64,000 bases of DNA from assembly GCA_029252805.1 (NCBI GenBank), contig JAQXAR010000015.1:119793-183792 (forward strand), given 5' to 3'. The number at the start of each line of letters is the position of its first letter. Position 1 is the first letter of the stretch. Below are positions 26,721-36,113 of the stretch, piece after piece. The DNA is from Rickettsiales bacterium (GTDB taxonomy: Bacteria; Pseudomonadota; Alphaproteobacteria; Rickettsiales; JALZUV01). The notes below the pieces were generated by a model. The model ran no database searches, was not told the DNA's origin, and saw nothing but the letters and a program-made list of their open reading frames with translations. A program made the position numbers and the translations under genes.

Positions 26721-27884
26721 ATGGTTTATAGTGCTCAACATGCAGTAGACGAAGCGGCTTATCAGTTAAGCCGTGGAAAGCGCTATGCTGGTGGTATGGC
26801 CGCTCGCTTAATGCTGCGCTTGATGACTGCAGCCGGAGCTGCTACGGCTGGGATGTCGGGTGGTGCGGGAGTGTTCTACGCAAGTGGCTTGCTGGGTGTG
26901 GGGACCGGGATCGGTCTTCAGGCCTATCTGAACCAAAAAGATTATGAGCACAATAAGGAGCAGCTTGCCGGAATGTATCGCAAGGAGCTCTCCGCTGTGT
27001 TCCAAAAAGACGGTCATTCAGTAAGCGTTGATGATTTAGAAAATTTGGCAACTCAAAACCCAAGTATCAAGGAACAGCTAGATAGGGAAAAAACAAAACG
27101 CAATGTCAGTACGGGTATTTGGCTAGCTGCTGGTGTGTTTGGTTTTGCTGCTGCGGCGATGGTGATAGCGTCAGTGGCTGCACCTGTGGGAGCGGCCGTT
27201 GTCGCGGTTGGTGCTGGAACCAAAATAGCAGCCGCTATCACTGGGCTAGTTTCGTTTCAAATTGCTCGTCCAATAGTCAAAATTGCTGCCGAAAAGCACT
27301 ATAAGATTGATACACCAACAACGGTTGAACTGGTTAAATCTCTCGAATGGCAGCGCACTAAGGGTAAGCAGCTAACCCACGCCCAGGTGCTTGAAGCTTA
27401 TATTGCGGCCAACCCTCAAATGGGGGATCTGATTCAGCAGAACTTTGGTGCACCACTTGCACAGTTAAGCCCGGTGGATCAACAGCGCGTAGCACTGCAA
27501 TTTGGTGAGCGTATCAAGCTAGATGAGATTACTACGGCGATTAACGAAGACCGCATGAATGCGCGTGAACTGGTGTTTGCGGTACACGGAAAACGTTCAG
27601 GCGCCTATGCGGATGTCAGTTATAAGCAGCAATGGGATGATGGCGTGGCTCAGGTGAAGGAGAAAGCCAGAACCGTTCAAAATAATATGAAAAGAAGCGG
27701 AACGAGAGCGCTGAATAACGTGACGCAAACAGGGACTAAAGCCCTCAATAGTGTGAAGCAGTTTGTTGGCTCTGGCCAAACAGATAATGTTCCCGAAGCG
27801 GCAGAAGTAGAATCTACCGCGTGGAGAGATTATGAAAGTGCTCGCAAAGCCGGGCGCGATGGGCCCAAGCAACCGGGAATGTAG
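26721..27884 (+). CDS. Unknown membrane protein
   Basis: 387 residues, no recognised family. The start has GGAG nine bases upstream. Hydrophobic Ala/Gly-rich stretches at about 34-66 and 131-180 suggest three or four membrane helices, separated by a charged segment (70-130). The remaining 200 residues are hydrophilic and helical, with a Lys/Arg-rich part (310-345, repeats of the type GTRALNNV and GTKALNSV) and an acidic-to-basic end. The combination of small, Ala/Gly-rich hydrophobic segments with a long cytosolic helical part recalls membrane-active or effector-like proteins, but nothing specific supports that. Stand-alone; the leftward phaC follows convergently. Confidence 0.7.
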   Translation: MVYSAQHAVDEAAYQLSRGKRYAGGMAARLMLRLMTAAGAATAGMSGGAGVFYASGLLGVGTGIGLQAYLNQKDYEHNKEQLAGMYRKELSAVFQKDGHSVSVDDLENLATQNPSIKEQLDREKTKRNVSTGIWLAAGVFGFAAAAMVIASVAAPVGAAVVAVGAGTKIAAAITGLVSFQIARPIVKIAAEKHYKIDTPTTVELVKSLEWQRTKGKQLTHAQVLEAYIAANPQMGDLIQQNFGAPLAQLSPVDQQRVALQFGERIKLDEITTAINEDRMNARELVFAVHGKRSGAYADVSYKQQWDDGVAQVKEKARTVQNNMKRSGTRALNNVTQTGTKALNSVKQFVGSGQTDNVPEAAEVESTAWRDYESARKAGRDGPKQPGM

Positions 27885-29654
27885 TTAAACACGCACCTTT
27901 ACGTAGCTTCCAGGTGCATCCTCAAGAGATTCTTTAATTTGCCGCGCTGGAATGCTCTCATCACTTTGCGAGCGTAACCAATCGGCCCAATCGTCCCACC
28001 ATGAACCTTCATGCTGCACGCTCTTTTCGAGCCACTCACTTGCTTCAGCAGGTAGGCTATCAGCACTACGCCATCCATATTTCTTTTTATAAGGTGGATT
28101 GACGACGCCGCCAATATGGCCGGAACCTGAAAGTATAAAGCGTGTCTCGCCTTTATAGAGCTGTGTGCTGGCATAGGTTGCGCGCCACGGCGCGATATGG
28201 TCATCCTGTGCGGAAATCATGTAGCTTGGCGTTTTGATACAGCTGGGTTCGATTTTTTCGCCTGATAGAGTGAGCTTGTTTTGAGCGAGGCTGTTATTGA
28301 GATACATTTCACGTAGGTAGAATAAATGCATCTTAGCTGGCATGCCTGTCACATCGCCATTCCAATAGAGGAGGTCGAAAGAGAGCGGCGTTTTACCCAT
28401 CAGGTAATTACTGACCACAAACGACCAGATGAGGTCTTGTGGGCGTAGTGCGTTAAAGATGGCCGCCATCTCGTTACCTTCAAGGTAGCCGCGCTCTTCT
28501 AATCTTTCTTCTAGTGCGTGAAGTTGCGATTCTTCTGTGAAAATTTTGAGATCGCCCGCTTTTTCAAAATCGACCATGGTGGTGAGGAAGGTGGCCGAGG
28601 CGATGCAATCGGCTTTACCCTTTGCTTCTAGCCATGCGAGCAGACAGCTCGTAAGGGTTCCGCCTAAGCAATAGCCGGTAATATGGAGCTTCTTTGCGCC
28701 CGTCAGCTTGAGCACTGTTTGTACGGCTTCCCACGCACCCAGCATTAGGTAGTCATCGAAGTCAATATTCTGATGCTCTTTATCGGGGTTCACCCACGAT
28801 ATCATAAAGACGGTAAAGCCTTGATCCGTGAGCCACTTTACCAATGAATTCTCAGGCTGTAGGTCGAGGATATAGTATTTATTGATCCATGCGGGGGTAA
28901 TGAGTAGGGGCGTTTTTTGTACTTTATCGGTCGCCGCTTCATACTGAATTAGCTGCATGAGTTCATTTTCATACACCACCTTTCCGGGGGTGGTGGCGAT
29001 ATCTTTGCCGAGTGTGAAGGCGTCTTTAGGTGTCATGGTAATGCGACCTTGTTCAAGGTCGTGCATCAAGTTTTCTAAGCCATCAATAATGCTTTCGCCA
29101 TTGGTCTCTATCGCGTGATTAAGCACTTCAGGGTTTGTCCACGGATAGTTGCTCGGCGATAAGGCATCACGCCATTGTTTTCCGTAAAATTCAACGAGGT
29201 GAGCACTGCGATCATCCAAATTATCATTGGCTTTATCGAGCGTACTATCAATGAGTTTCGAGGTGAGTTTATACTGCTCTTTTAGGTTTTCATAGAAGGG
29301 GTTAGCGCTCCATAAGTCACTACGAAAGCGGCGGTCTTTTTCGACTTCATTAGAGGCTTTTTCAGAAGGAGAGAGAAACTGCTGAAACTGTTTTTGACCA
29401 AGGGTAAGCGACTCTGTCCACCACTCAAATCCTGCTTTGGCTAGTTCATCGGGGGATTGCTGTAAGAGGCTGTTTTGAAATGCTAAAAAAGCTTGAGTGA
29501 CCTCTTGCGATAAAGGGTCATTCGTTTGTTTGCTGTCGGAAGTGAAAGAAGAAAATTTCTCTAAAACCTGCGGCCATAACTGCGTGGCTTTCTCCATGTT
29601 GCGCAAGAAAGCTTCATTATTGTAACCATCATCATTTTTCATCGAATTTCTCAT
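27885..29654 (-). CDS. phaC: Class I poly(3-hydroxyalkanoate) synthase
   Basis: Polymerises (R)-3-hydroxyacyl-CoA into carbon-storage granules. 589 residues with the N-terminal PhaC domain and an alpha/beta-hydrolase core. The lipase-like box is GYCLGGT with the nucleophile C329; D484 in AQDDHIAPW and H513 in GSGHIGG complete the triad. The length is typical of class I (single-subunit) synthases. The start could be ATG at 29654 or the in-frame ATG four codons later. No phaA, phaB, phasin or depolymerase gene lies nearby, so the pathway is split. Confidence 0.95.
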   Translation of the reverse strand: MRNSMKNDDGYNNEAFLRNMEKATQLWPQVLEKFSSFTSDSKQTNDPLSQEVTQAFLAFQNSLLQQSPDELAKAGFEWWTESLTLGQKQFQQFLSPSEKASNEVEKDRRFRSDLWSANPFYENLKEQYKLTSKLIDSTLDKANDNLDDRSAHLVEFYGKQWRDALSPSNYPWTNPEVLNHAIETNGESIIDGLENLMHDLEQGRITMTPKDAFTLGKDIATTPGKVVYENELMQLIQYEAATDKVQKTPLLITPAWINKYYILDLQPENSLVKWLTDQGFTVFMISWVNPDKEHQNIDFDDYLMLGAWEAVQTVLKLTGAKKLHITGYCLGGTLTSCLLAWLEAKGKADCIASATFLTTMVDFEKAGDLKIFTEESQLHALEERLEERGYLEGNEMAAIFNALRPQDLIWSFVVSNYLMGKTPLSFDLLYWNGDVTGMPAKMHLFYLREMYLNNSLAQNKLTLSGEKIEPSCIKTPSYMISAQDDHIAPWRATYASTQLYKGETRFILSGSGHIGGVVNPPYKKKYGWRSADSLPAEASEWLEKSVQHEGSWWDDWADWLRSQSDESIPARQIKESLEDAPGSYVKVRV

Positions 29655-29819
29655 TGCGTTTCATTGTCATTGGATTATGTTTCTGTGGCGTATTTACACC
29701 GTGACGCTGAAGAGACTACCATAAATTGTAAGTTTATGCATTTCCCTTTGTTGCTGCGGTAAAAATAGCGCGAAAGAGCAAAAAGAATACAAAAAATAAG
29801 AACAAAACAGGGTATCGTC

Positions 29820-30965
29820 ATGGCATATTCTCTAAAGTCTCTCTTGATGTTGAGCGTCGCTGCGTGCGTAGGTCTTTCGGCCTGTAATAAGCTTGGTTAT
29901 GGCGAAATACGCACCGCACCGGTAGGGCAGGCCATGCTCGGGGCAAAGCGTATGCCGCAAATGAATGGTGCCGAATTACAAAAACAGCGAAGCATGCAGG
30001 GTCAAAATCAGCAACAGGCGATGCAGCAGCGTCCACCCATGATGCAGATGCAGCCACAACCGATGATGCAGGTGCCGCAGCAGCCTATGATGCAGATGCA
30101 GCCACAACCCATGATGCAGATGCAGCCACCGACACAGCAAATGGCGCCGCAAATTCCAGCAGATTATCCGGTAACGCCAACGCCTTACAGTGCGAGCCCG
30201 CAGAGCTATCAGCCGCAACCTGCGCCGCAGCAGCCTGAGGCGCAATCTTATATGCAAGGGCAGCAGCCCGCCGCAATGCAGCAATCGGCTTATGATATGC
30301 CTTATGCTTACGCGCCGGGCAGTTACCATAATACCGGTTCAACCGGTCTTGCACGAACGGTGAGTGCGACGGATTATTATGCGCAAGATAGCGCCCAGCC
30401 GCATTCGCAAGCGGCGGTGATGGGTGCTGGAGGGCAGCAATGGTATGCGCCTGCTGCACCGGTAGGCGACGTCTATGGTGGTCAGCTTCCTGTAAGTGCA
30501 CCGGGCACTTACAGTGCGGGTTACGGCATGGATGCGGTCTATGGTCGTTATCAGGCGCAGCCTGTGCCGGTGATGCCGCAAGAGCCTTCATTCTATCAAC
30601 CCATGACAGCAAACCACGCGGCAAACCATCCTGCACGCGATCCTTACGCGGTTGAAACGATGGAGCCACAATATAATAACTTTTATTACGGTGGAGAGGG
30701 TATGCCGCAAGGGCAAGTTCAGGGACAAAATCCGAAATTTTCTCCTAATTTTGATGCAGCCGGACAAGGCGCAGCCTTTACCAATGGTTTTGGACAACGT
30801 GCGGGCGGCATGATTAGCCCTGTTTCAAGTCAATATTATGGCGAAACAGCGAATGCGCCGATTCGTCGCGCGTTAGAAGAGCCGCCAATGTTATCGCGCG
30901 AGTCGATGTTACCGAACCCGAATGCCGCTTCTGGCGTGTATTATGGCGACGGTGGCTATCAATAA
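29820..30965 (+). CDS. Gln/Met/Pro-rich lipoprotein
   Basis: 381 residues with a lipoprotein signal ending LSAC (C22). Residues about 55-110 are a low-complexity tract made of a repeating QPMMQMQP unit, probably expanded by slippage. The rest is rich in Gln, Pro, Tyr, Ala and Gly (YAPGSYHNTG, NNFYYGGEGM) and looks intrinsically disordered. No enzyme motif. Divergent from phaC with 165 bases between. A surface or periplasmic scaffold is possible; no family recognised. Confidence 0.7.
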   Translation: MAYSLKSLLMLSVAACVGLSACNKLGYGEIRTAPVGQAMLGAKRMPQMNGAELQKQRSMQGQNQQQAMQQRPPMMQMQPQPMMQVPQQPMMQMQPQPMMQMQPPTQQMAPQIPADYPVTPTPYSASPQSYQPQPAPQQPEAQSYMQGQQPAAMQQSAYDMPYAYAPGSYHNTGSTGLARTVSATDYYAQDSAQPHSQAAVMGAGGQQWYAPAAPVGDVYGGQLPVSAPGTYSAGYGMDAVYGRYQAQPVPVMPQEPSFYQPMTANHAANHPARDPYAVETMEPQYNNFYYGGEGMPQGQVQGQNPKFSPNFDAAGQGAAFTNGFGQRAGGMISPVSSQYYGETANAPIRRALEEPPMLSRESMLPNPNAASGVYYGDGGYQ

Positions 30966-31002
30966 GCTTGCATCTTTTAACCTAAACTAGCACAACAGAA
31001 TT

Positions 31003-32217
31003 ATGTCAGAAGAATTCCCGCGTATCGGGCGTTTACCGCCCTATGTCTTTGCTGAAGTCAACCGTATGAAAGCGGAGGATCGCGCAGCAGGTAAGGATAT
31101 TATCGACCTCGGCATGGGGAACCCCGACATGCCGCCGGCGCCGCATATTATCGCCAAACTTACCGAAGTGGCCGCGAATCCACGTGCGCATGGGTATTCG
31201 ACTTCGCGTGGTATTCTTGGATTGCGTAAGGCGCAAGCGGCTTATTACGAACGCCGTTTTGGGGTAGAGCTCGACCCGGAATCTGAAGTGGTAGTCACCA
31301 TTGGTTCCAAAGAAGGACTGGCGAACCTAGCCTCCGCGATTACCGGCGCGGGCGATACGATGCTCGTGCCAAATCCGAGTTATCCGATCCATCCTTATGG
31401 TTTCATCATTGCCGGCGGGAGTATCCGCCATGTGCCAAAAACCGATGATCAGCCGCTGATTGAAAAGCTAAAAGATGCGATTAAACATACGTCCCCCACG
31501 CCAAAAGCGCTGATTCTCAATTACCCTTGTAATCCAACGGCAGAAGTCGTGGATCTGGAGTTCTATGAGGAGATTGTCGATATTTGTCGTCATCACGGTA
31601 TCTATATTCTCTCGGATCTGGCTTATGCAGAGATCTATTTTGGCGATACGCCGCCGCCCTCGATTCTACAGGTAAAAGGTGCGCGTGATATCGCCGTTGA
31701 GTTCACCTCATGCAGTAAAACATACTCGATGGCCGGCTGGCGTATCGGCTTTGCCGTGGGTAACAAGAAGCTTATCGGCGCGCTGACCAAGATTAAATCC
31801 TATCTCGATTACGGTGCTTTTACGCCGATTCAGGTGGCTGCGACGGCCGCCCTTAATGGCCCGCAAGATTGCGTGGAAGAGGTGCGTGGCATTTATAAAG
31901 AACGCCGTGATGTGCTGGTGGAAGGCCTTGCGCGCGGCGGCTGGGATGTTGATATCCCTGAAGCAACCATGTTCATCTGGGCAAAACTTCCGAAAGCCTA
32001 CGAGCGTATAGGCTCCATGGAATTTGCAAAAATTATGCTCAAAGAAGCCGAGGTGGCGGTCGCACCCGGTATTGGCTTCGGCGAATATGGCGATGGCCAT
32101 GTGCGTATCGGCATGGTGGAAAATAAACAACGCCTGCGCCAAGCAACACGCAATATCCGCCAGATGCTGGCCCAAGATGCAGAAGCGCTAATTGCAAAAT
32201 ATAAGGATGTCTCATGA
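31003..32217 (+). CDS. Class I/II aminotransferase, AlaC/LL-DAP-AT type
   Basis: PLP-dependent aminotransferase of 404 residues. Substrate-side residues GNPDMPP (40-46) and the PLP-binding NPSYP, NYPCNPT, SDLAYAE are present; the Schiff-base lysine is K239 in SCSKTYSMAGWRIG. This subgroup is variously annotated as alanine (AlaC) or LL-diaminopimelate aminotransferase. Overlap of four bases with hom (ATGA) points to amino-acid biosynthesis. The presence of dapD in this window means lysine is made by the succinylase route, making AlaC-like alanine/glutamate activity more likely than LL-DAP-AT. Confidence 0.9.
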   Translation: MSEEFPRIGRLPPYVFAEVNRMKAEDRAAGKDIIDLGMGNPDMPPAPHIIAKLTEVAANPRAHGYSTSRGILGLRKAQAAYYERRFGVELDPESEVVVTIGSKEGLANLASAITGAGDTMLVPNPSYPIHPYGFIIAGGSIRHVPKTDDQPLIEKLKDAIKHTSPTPKALILNYPCNPTAEVVDLEFYEEIVDICRHHGIYILSDLAYAEIYFGDTPPPSILQVKGARDIAVEFTSCSKTYSMAGWRIGFAVGNKKLIGALTKIKSYLDYGAFTPIQVAATAALNGPQDCVEEVRGIYKERRDVLVEGLARGGWDVDIPEATMFIWAKLPKAYERIGSMEFAKIMLKEAEVAVAPGIGFGEYGDGHVRIGMVENKQRLRQATRNIRQMLAQDAEALIAKYKDVS

Positions 32218-33512
32218 GTGAACCATTAAAAGTAGGTATTGCAGGTCTCGGAGTCGTTGGCTCCGGCGTGGCGAAAATTTTGATCGAGCAGGCGGAGCTT
32301 ATTGCTGGCCGTGCAGGTCGTGATATCAAAGTGACGCGTGTTTCTGCGCGGGATCCGTATAAGGATCGTGATTTCCCGATTGAGGGGATAGAGTGGGTGG
32401 ATGATGCCCGCGAAGTCGCAACAGCCAATGATGTGGATTTAGTGGTTGAAGCGATTGGTGGTTCGGAAGGAATTGCTAAAGAGATTGTTGAGATTGCGCT
32501 GTCTGCGGGCAAGCCTGTTGTCACGGCAAATAAAGCTTTATTGGCAGAGCATGGCCTCGCTCTAGCCGAATTGGCCGAAGCAAATGGCGTGACTTTAGCC
32601 TATGAAGCAGCGGTTGCGGGGGGGATTCCTATCGTTAAAGCATTACGTGAAGGTCTGGCAGCTAACCACATTGAAAAGGTTGTGGGAATTCTAAATGGAA
32701 CGTCCAATTTTATCCTCACTCATATGCAAAATGAAGGTTCTGAATTTGAAGATGCTCTGGCTGAAGCAAGCCGGTTAGGTTACGCCGAAGCGGACCCGTC
32801 TTTCGATATTGATGGCATTGATGCGGCGCATAAATTGTCGATTCTCACGGCGCTCGCCTTTGGCTGCAAGCCCGATTTTGACAAGGTGCATATTGAAGGC
32901 ATTCGTCATATCGCCAAACAAGATATGAAGTTCGCGCAAGAGCTCGGTTATAACATCAAGCTGCTCGGTATCGCGCGCCGCACAGAAGATGGCCGTGTGG
33001 AGCAACGCGTGCACCCCTGCATGCTTTCGGCATCATCACCGATCGGCGTGGATGACGTGTATAATGCGATCGTGATTGAGGGCGACTCCGTCGGTCGGTC
33101 AACGCTCGAAGGACGTGGGGCAGGCGGCGGGCCAACAGCTTCCTCTGTGATTGCGGATATCATGGATATTGCGCGGGGGGTAAATTACCCTGTTTATACG
33201 CTGCCACTCTCTAAATTGGCTGATGTCGAATTCACGCCAATGGATGAGCTGAAAAGTGCGTATTACCTGCGTCTTTCTGTATTAGATCAACCGGGAGTGC
33301 TCAGCCAAGTCACACAGATATTCTCCGATAATGATATCTCGCTTTGTTCTTTTTTGCAGAAGTCTCGCCAGCCAGAACAGGCCGTTCATCTCGTGATCAC
33401 GACCCATCAAACGCAAGAGTCACATTTACGCAAAGCCGTTGATGCGATTAACGCGCTAGATTCAGTGGTGGAGAAAATCCATCTCATCCGTATTGAACAT
33501 TTCGATGAGTGA
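32214..33512 (+). CDS. hom: Homoserine dehydrogenase
   Basis: NAD(P)H-dependent reduction of aspartate semialdehyde to homoserine (threonine/methionine branch). 432 residues: Rossmann domain (GIAGLGVVGSGVAKIL, 9-24), catalytic domain with EAAVAGGIPIVKALREGL and NGTSNFIL, and a C-terminal ACT domain (about 350-430, VLDQPGVLSQVTQIF) for feedback inhibition, usually by threonine. Starts inside the aminotransferase stop and its stop overlaps the recJ start by eight bases, so the three genes are tightly coupled. Confidence 0.97.
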   Translation: MSEPLKVGIAGLGVVGSGVAKILIEQAELIAGRAGRDIKVTRVSARDPYKDRDFPIEGIEWVDDAREVATANDVDLVVEAIGGSEGIAKEIVEIALSAGKPVVTANKALLAEHGLALAELAEANGVTLAYEAAVAGGIPIVKALREGLAANHIEKVVGILNGTSNFILTHMQNEGSEFEDALAEASRLGYAEADPSFDIDGIDAAHKLSILTALAFGCKPDFDKVHIEGIRHIAKQDMKFAQELGYNIKLLGIARRTEDGRVEQRVHPCMLSASSPIGVDDVYNAIVIEGDSVGRSTLEGRGAGGGPTASSVIADIMDIARGVNYPVYTLPLSKLADVEFTPMDELKSAYYLRLSVLDQPGVLSQVTQIFSDNDISLCSFLQKSRQPEQAVHLVITTHQTQESHLRKAVDAINALDSVVEKIHLIRIEHFDE

Positions 33513-35286
33513 AAACTGGCTTAGCGGTACGCAATGGCAGCTTCGTCCGAGCGACGAATCCTATGCTCTCGCTGCCGCTCAGCGTTATGGTATTGCTGAA
33601 AGTATTGGCCGTCTATGCGAACAGCGTGGCGTTCTGCTGGACGATCTAGAGAGTTATCTAGCGCCGTCACTGCGCGAATTGCTACCAGATCCGATGCATT
33701 TTAAAGGCATGGCGCAAGCGGTCACTCGTTTAGCCGCTGCGGTACAAGCGGGTGAGATGATCGGCGTTTTTGGTGATTATGATGTGGATGGCGCGACATC
33801 CTCGGCCATTTTGCTACGATACTTGCGTGCATGCGGCGCTGAAGCCGCCGTGCATATCCCTGATCGTCAAAAAGAGGGCTATGGCCCTAATCTCTACGGG
33901 TTTGAACGTCTGAAAGAGCAGGGCGCGAATTTGATTGTTACGGTAGATACGGGCGCACTAGCGCATAGTGTATTGGCCGAAGCTGCGACAAAAGGTTTTG
34001 AGGTCATTGTATTAGATCACCATCAAGGCGAGCTAGAATTGCCTAAGTCAGTGGCCGTCGTGAACCCGAACCGGTTTGATGAAACGACCGAGTACACTTA
34101 TCTCGCGGCTGTTGGCGTGACGTTCCTCGCACTCGTGGCGCTGAATAAGCATTTACGCGAGGCGGGTTTCTTTACAGGGAAACAAGAGCCTGATCTGAAG
34201 GCCTTGCTAGATATTGTCGCGCTCGGTACGGTCTGCGATGTGGTGCCGTTGGTTGGGCTTAATCGCGCCTTTGTGACGCAAGGTCTCAAAATTATGGCAC
34301 AAAAGCATAATGCGGGCATTAGTTGCTTGCTCTCGGTCGGTGGTGTGGAGGATGCGCCATCGCCTTACCATCTGGGTTTCGTGATTGGCCCGCGCATTAA
34401 TGCTGGTGGGCGTGTGGGGCAGGCTGATCTGGGTGTGCGTTTGCTGACCGAAGATGATTTCAGCACAGCCCATGAGATGGCAGAGCAGCTCGATCACTAT
34501 AATAAAGAGCGGCGGGCTATTGAATCTCAAGTACAAGAAGAGGCTATGACACAAGCCGAAGCGCAGCTAGCCGCAGGCGAAAATAGTATGCTCTTTGCCG
34601 TGGCAGAACATTGGCATGAAGGCGTGATCGGCATTGTTGCAGGGCGTTTGAAAGAAAAATTCGGACTACCAACCGCGGTCATTGCTTTGAATGACACGGG
34701 TATGGGCAAAGCCTCTGCTCGTTCGGTCAGTGGTGTGGATATGGGGCAGATGGTGATCGCCGCACGGCAAGCCGGCTTGCTAGAGGCAGGCGGCGGGCAT
34801 GCGATGGCGGCTGGGTTTTCCGTCTCGGCTGAAAAGCGTGATGAGTTTATTGCCTTTGCCCGCGCACGCCTAGCACCGGCTGTCGCAGAGTATCAGCAAC
34901 ATTATGTACGTGAATATAGCGCGCTTATTCCGCTGACGGCAGCCTCGATAGATTTCTGCGAGTTGATGGAAAAAGTTGGCCCTTTCGGCGCTGGTAATGC
35001 GGCTCCACGTTTTCGTATGGATGGCGTGCAGCTCGTAAAAGCCGATGTGATTGGCAAAACCGAAGAGCATTTGCGCCTAATGGTAGCAGAGCCACAATCC
35101 AATGTGGGGCGCTCTACCTTGAGCTTAAAAGTGATGAGCTTCGGCACGGCGAAAGAACAATTAGGCCAACAGCTTATCGCAGCTAAAGGTAAGACCATCT
35201 CGTTGATTGGTCGTTTGAAGCGTGAAGAATGGAGAGGCCGAGTTTCGGTCAGTTTGATGTTGGAAGACGTGATGATAGAAGCTTAG
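33505..35286 (+). CDS. recJ: Single-strand-specific DNA exonuclease RecJ
   Basis: 5'-3' single-strand exonuclease for recombination and mismatch repair. Start at 33505 (MSENWLSGTQW), overlapping the hom stop. About 593 residues: DHH domain with GDYDVDGATSSA and the eponymous DHH in VLDHHQGEL, metal-site D in TVDTGA, then the DHHA1 region (GGGHAMAAGFSV) and a C-terminal OB fold. All core motifs present. Its final four bases overlap the convergent mlaF stop. Confidence 0.95.
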   Translation: MSENWLSGTQWQLRPSDESYALAAAQRYGIAESIGRLCEQRGVLLDDLESYLAPSLRELLPDPMHFKGMAQAVTRLAAAVQAGEMIGVFGDYDVDGATSSAILLRYLRACGAEAAVHIPDRQKEGYGPNLYGFERLKEQGANLIVTVDTGALAHSVLAEAATKGFEVIVLDHHQGELELPKSVAVVNPNRFDETTEYTYLAAVGVTFLALVALNKHLREAGFFTGKQEPDLKALLDIVALGTVCDVVPLVGLNRAFVTQGLKIMAQKHNAGISCLLSVGGVEDAPSPYHLGFVIGPRINAGGRVGQADLGVRLLTEDDFSTAHEMAEQLDHYNKERRAIESQVQEEAMTQAEAQLAAGENSMLFAVAEHWHEGVIGIVAGRLKEKFGLPTAVIALNDTGMGKASARSVSGVDMGQMVIAARQAGLLEAGGGHAMAAGFSVSAEKRDEFIAFARARLAPAVAEYQQHYVREYSALIPLTAASIDFCELMEKVGPFGAGNAAPRFRMDGVQLVKADVIGKTEEHLRLMVAEPQSNVGRSTLSLKVMSFGTAKEQLGQQLIAAKGKTISLIGRLKREEWRGRVSVSLMLEDVMIEA

Positions 35287-36113
35287 GCTTCTTCTTTATC
35301 CGCGGGTTCATTTTTAACGGTTTCTACATCGCCTATGCCAGCTTTAGCATTATCATCCGTAATTGGGCCATCTGCACGGCCGTGCACGAACTGATCTACG
35401 TAAGGGTTCTTACTAGCGTAAACTTCCTTCGCTTTGCCTTGCCAGATGATCTCCCCTTGATAAAGCATCGCCACTTTATCGGCGATTTTCACGGCAGATT
35501 GCATATCATGCGTGATCGTCATGGTGGTAGAGCCAAGCTCCTTCGTACATTTGACGATAAGATCGTTAATCACATCGGCCATGATTGGATCAAGACCAGT
35601 GGTGGGCTCATCGAAGAAGATAATTTCAGGATCGCCGCAAATCGCACGGGCGAGGGCAACACGTTTTTGCATCCCGCCTGAGAGTTCGGCTGGAAATGCA
35701 TCCGCTTCACGTTCGCTTAAGCCCACTTGTTCTAGCTTTTCAACGGCCAGTTTGTAAGCCGTGTCCTTATCCATTCCACCATTAAAGAAAGGCGCGAAGG
35801 TGATGTTTTGCCAAACGGGGATGGAATCAAATAGTGCGCCGCCTTGGAAGAGCATGCCGAATTTACTCATGTAACGCATACGTTTACGGTTGCTCATGTT
35901 ATGCGGAGATTCGCCATCCACCAAAATAGTGCCGCTCGTTGGGGGCATCAGGCCGAGTACGTTCTTTAAGAGAACGGACTTTCCTGAACCGGATCCCCCG
36001 ATAATAACTAGTGATTCACCCTTGGCGACTTCAAGGTCAATACCCCTAAGGACTTGCTTGCTAGCAAATGATTTATGGAGATCGGTGATTTGAATTTTAG
36101 GCGTTTCACTCAT
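35283..36113 (-). CDS. mlaF: ABC transporter ATPase, MlaF-type
   Basis: ATPase of the phospholipid (MCE/Mla) transporter that keeps outer-membrane asymmetry. 276 residues with Walker A GGSGSGKS (39-46), signature LSGGMQKRVALARA, and Walker B IIFFDEPTTGLD, plus the Mla-typical Gln-Lys after the signature Met. A 25-residue Asp/Glu/Lys-rich tail follows the normal end. Overlaps mlaE by four bases. The MCE component and periplasmic partners are not in this window. Confidence 0.93.
   Translation of the reverse strand: MSETPKIQITDLHKSFASKQVLRGIDLEVAKGESLVIIGGSGSGKSVLLKNVLGLMPPTSGTILVDGESPHNMSNRKRMRYMSKFGMLFQGGALFDSIPVWQNITFAPFFNGGMDKDTAYKLAVEKLEQVGLSEREADAFPAELSGGMQKRVALARAICGDPEIIFFDEPTTGLDPIMADVINDLIVKCTKELGSTTMTITHDMQSAVKIADKVAMLYQGEIIWQGKAKEVYASKNPYVDQFVHGRADGPITDDNAKAGIGDVETVKNEPADKEEA

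Noticed and set aside
30085..30669. Long minus-strand frame opposite the Q/M/P-rich lipoprotein
   Set aside because: It is the mirror of a repetitive GC-biased gene; composition is His/Ala/Pro nonsense and there is no ribosome-binding site.
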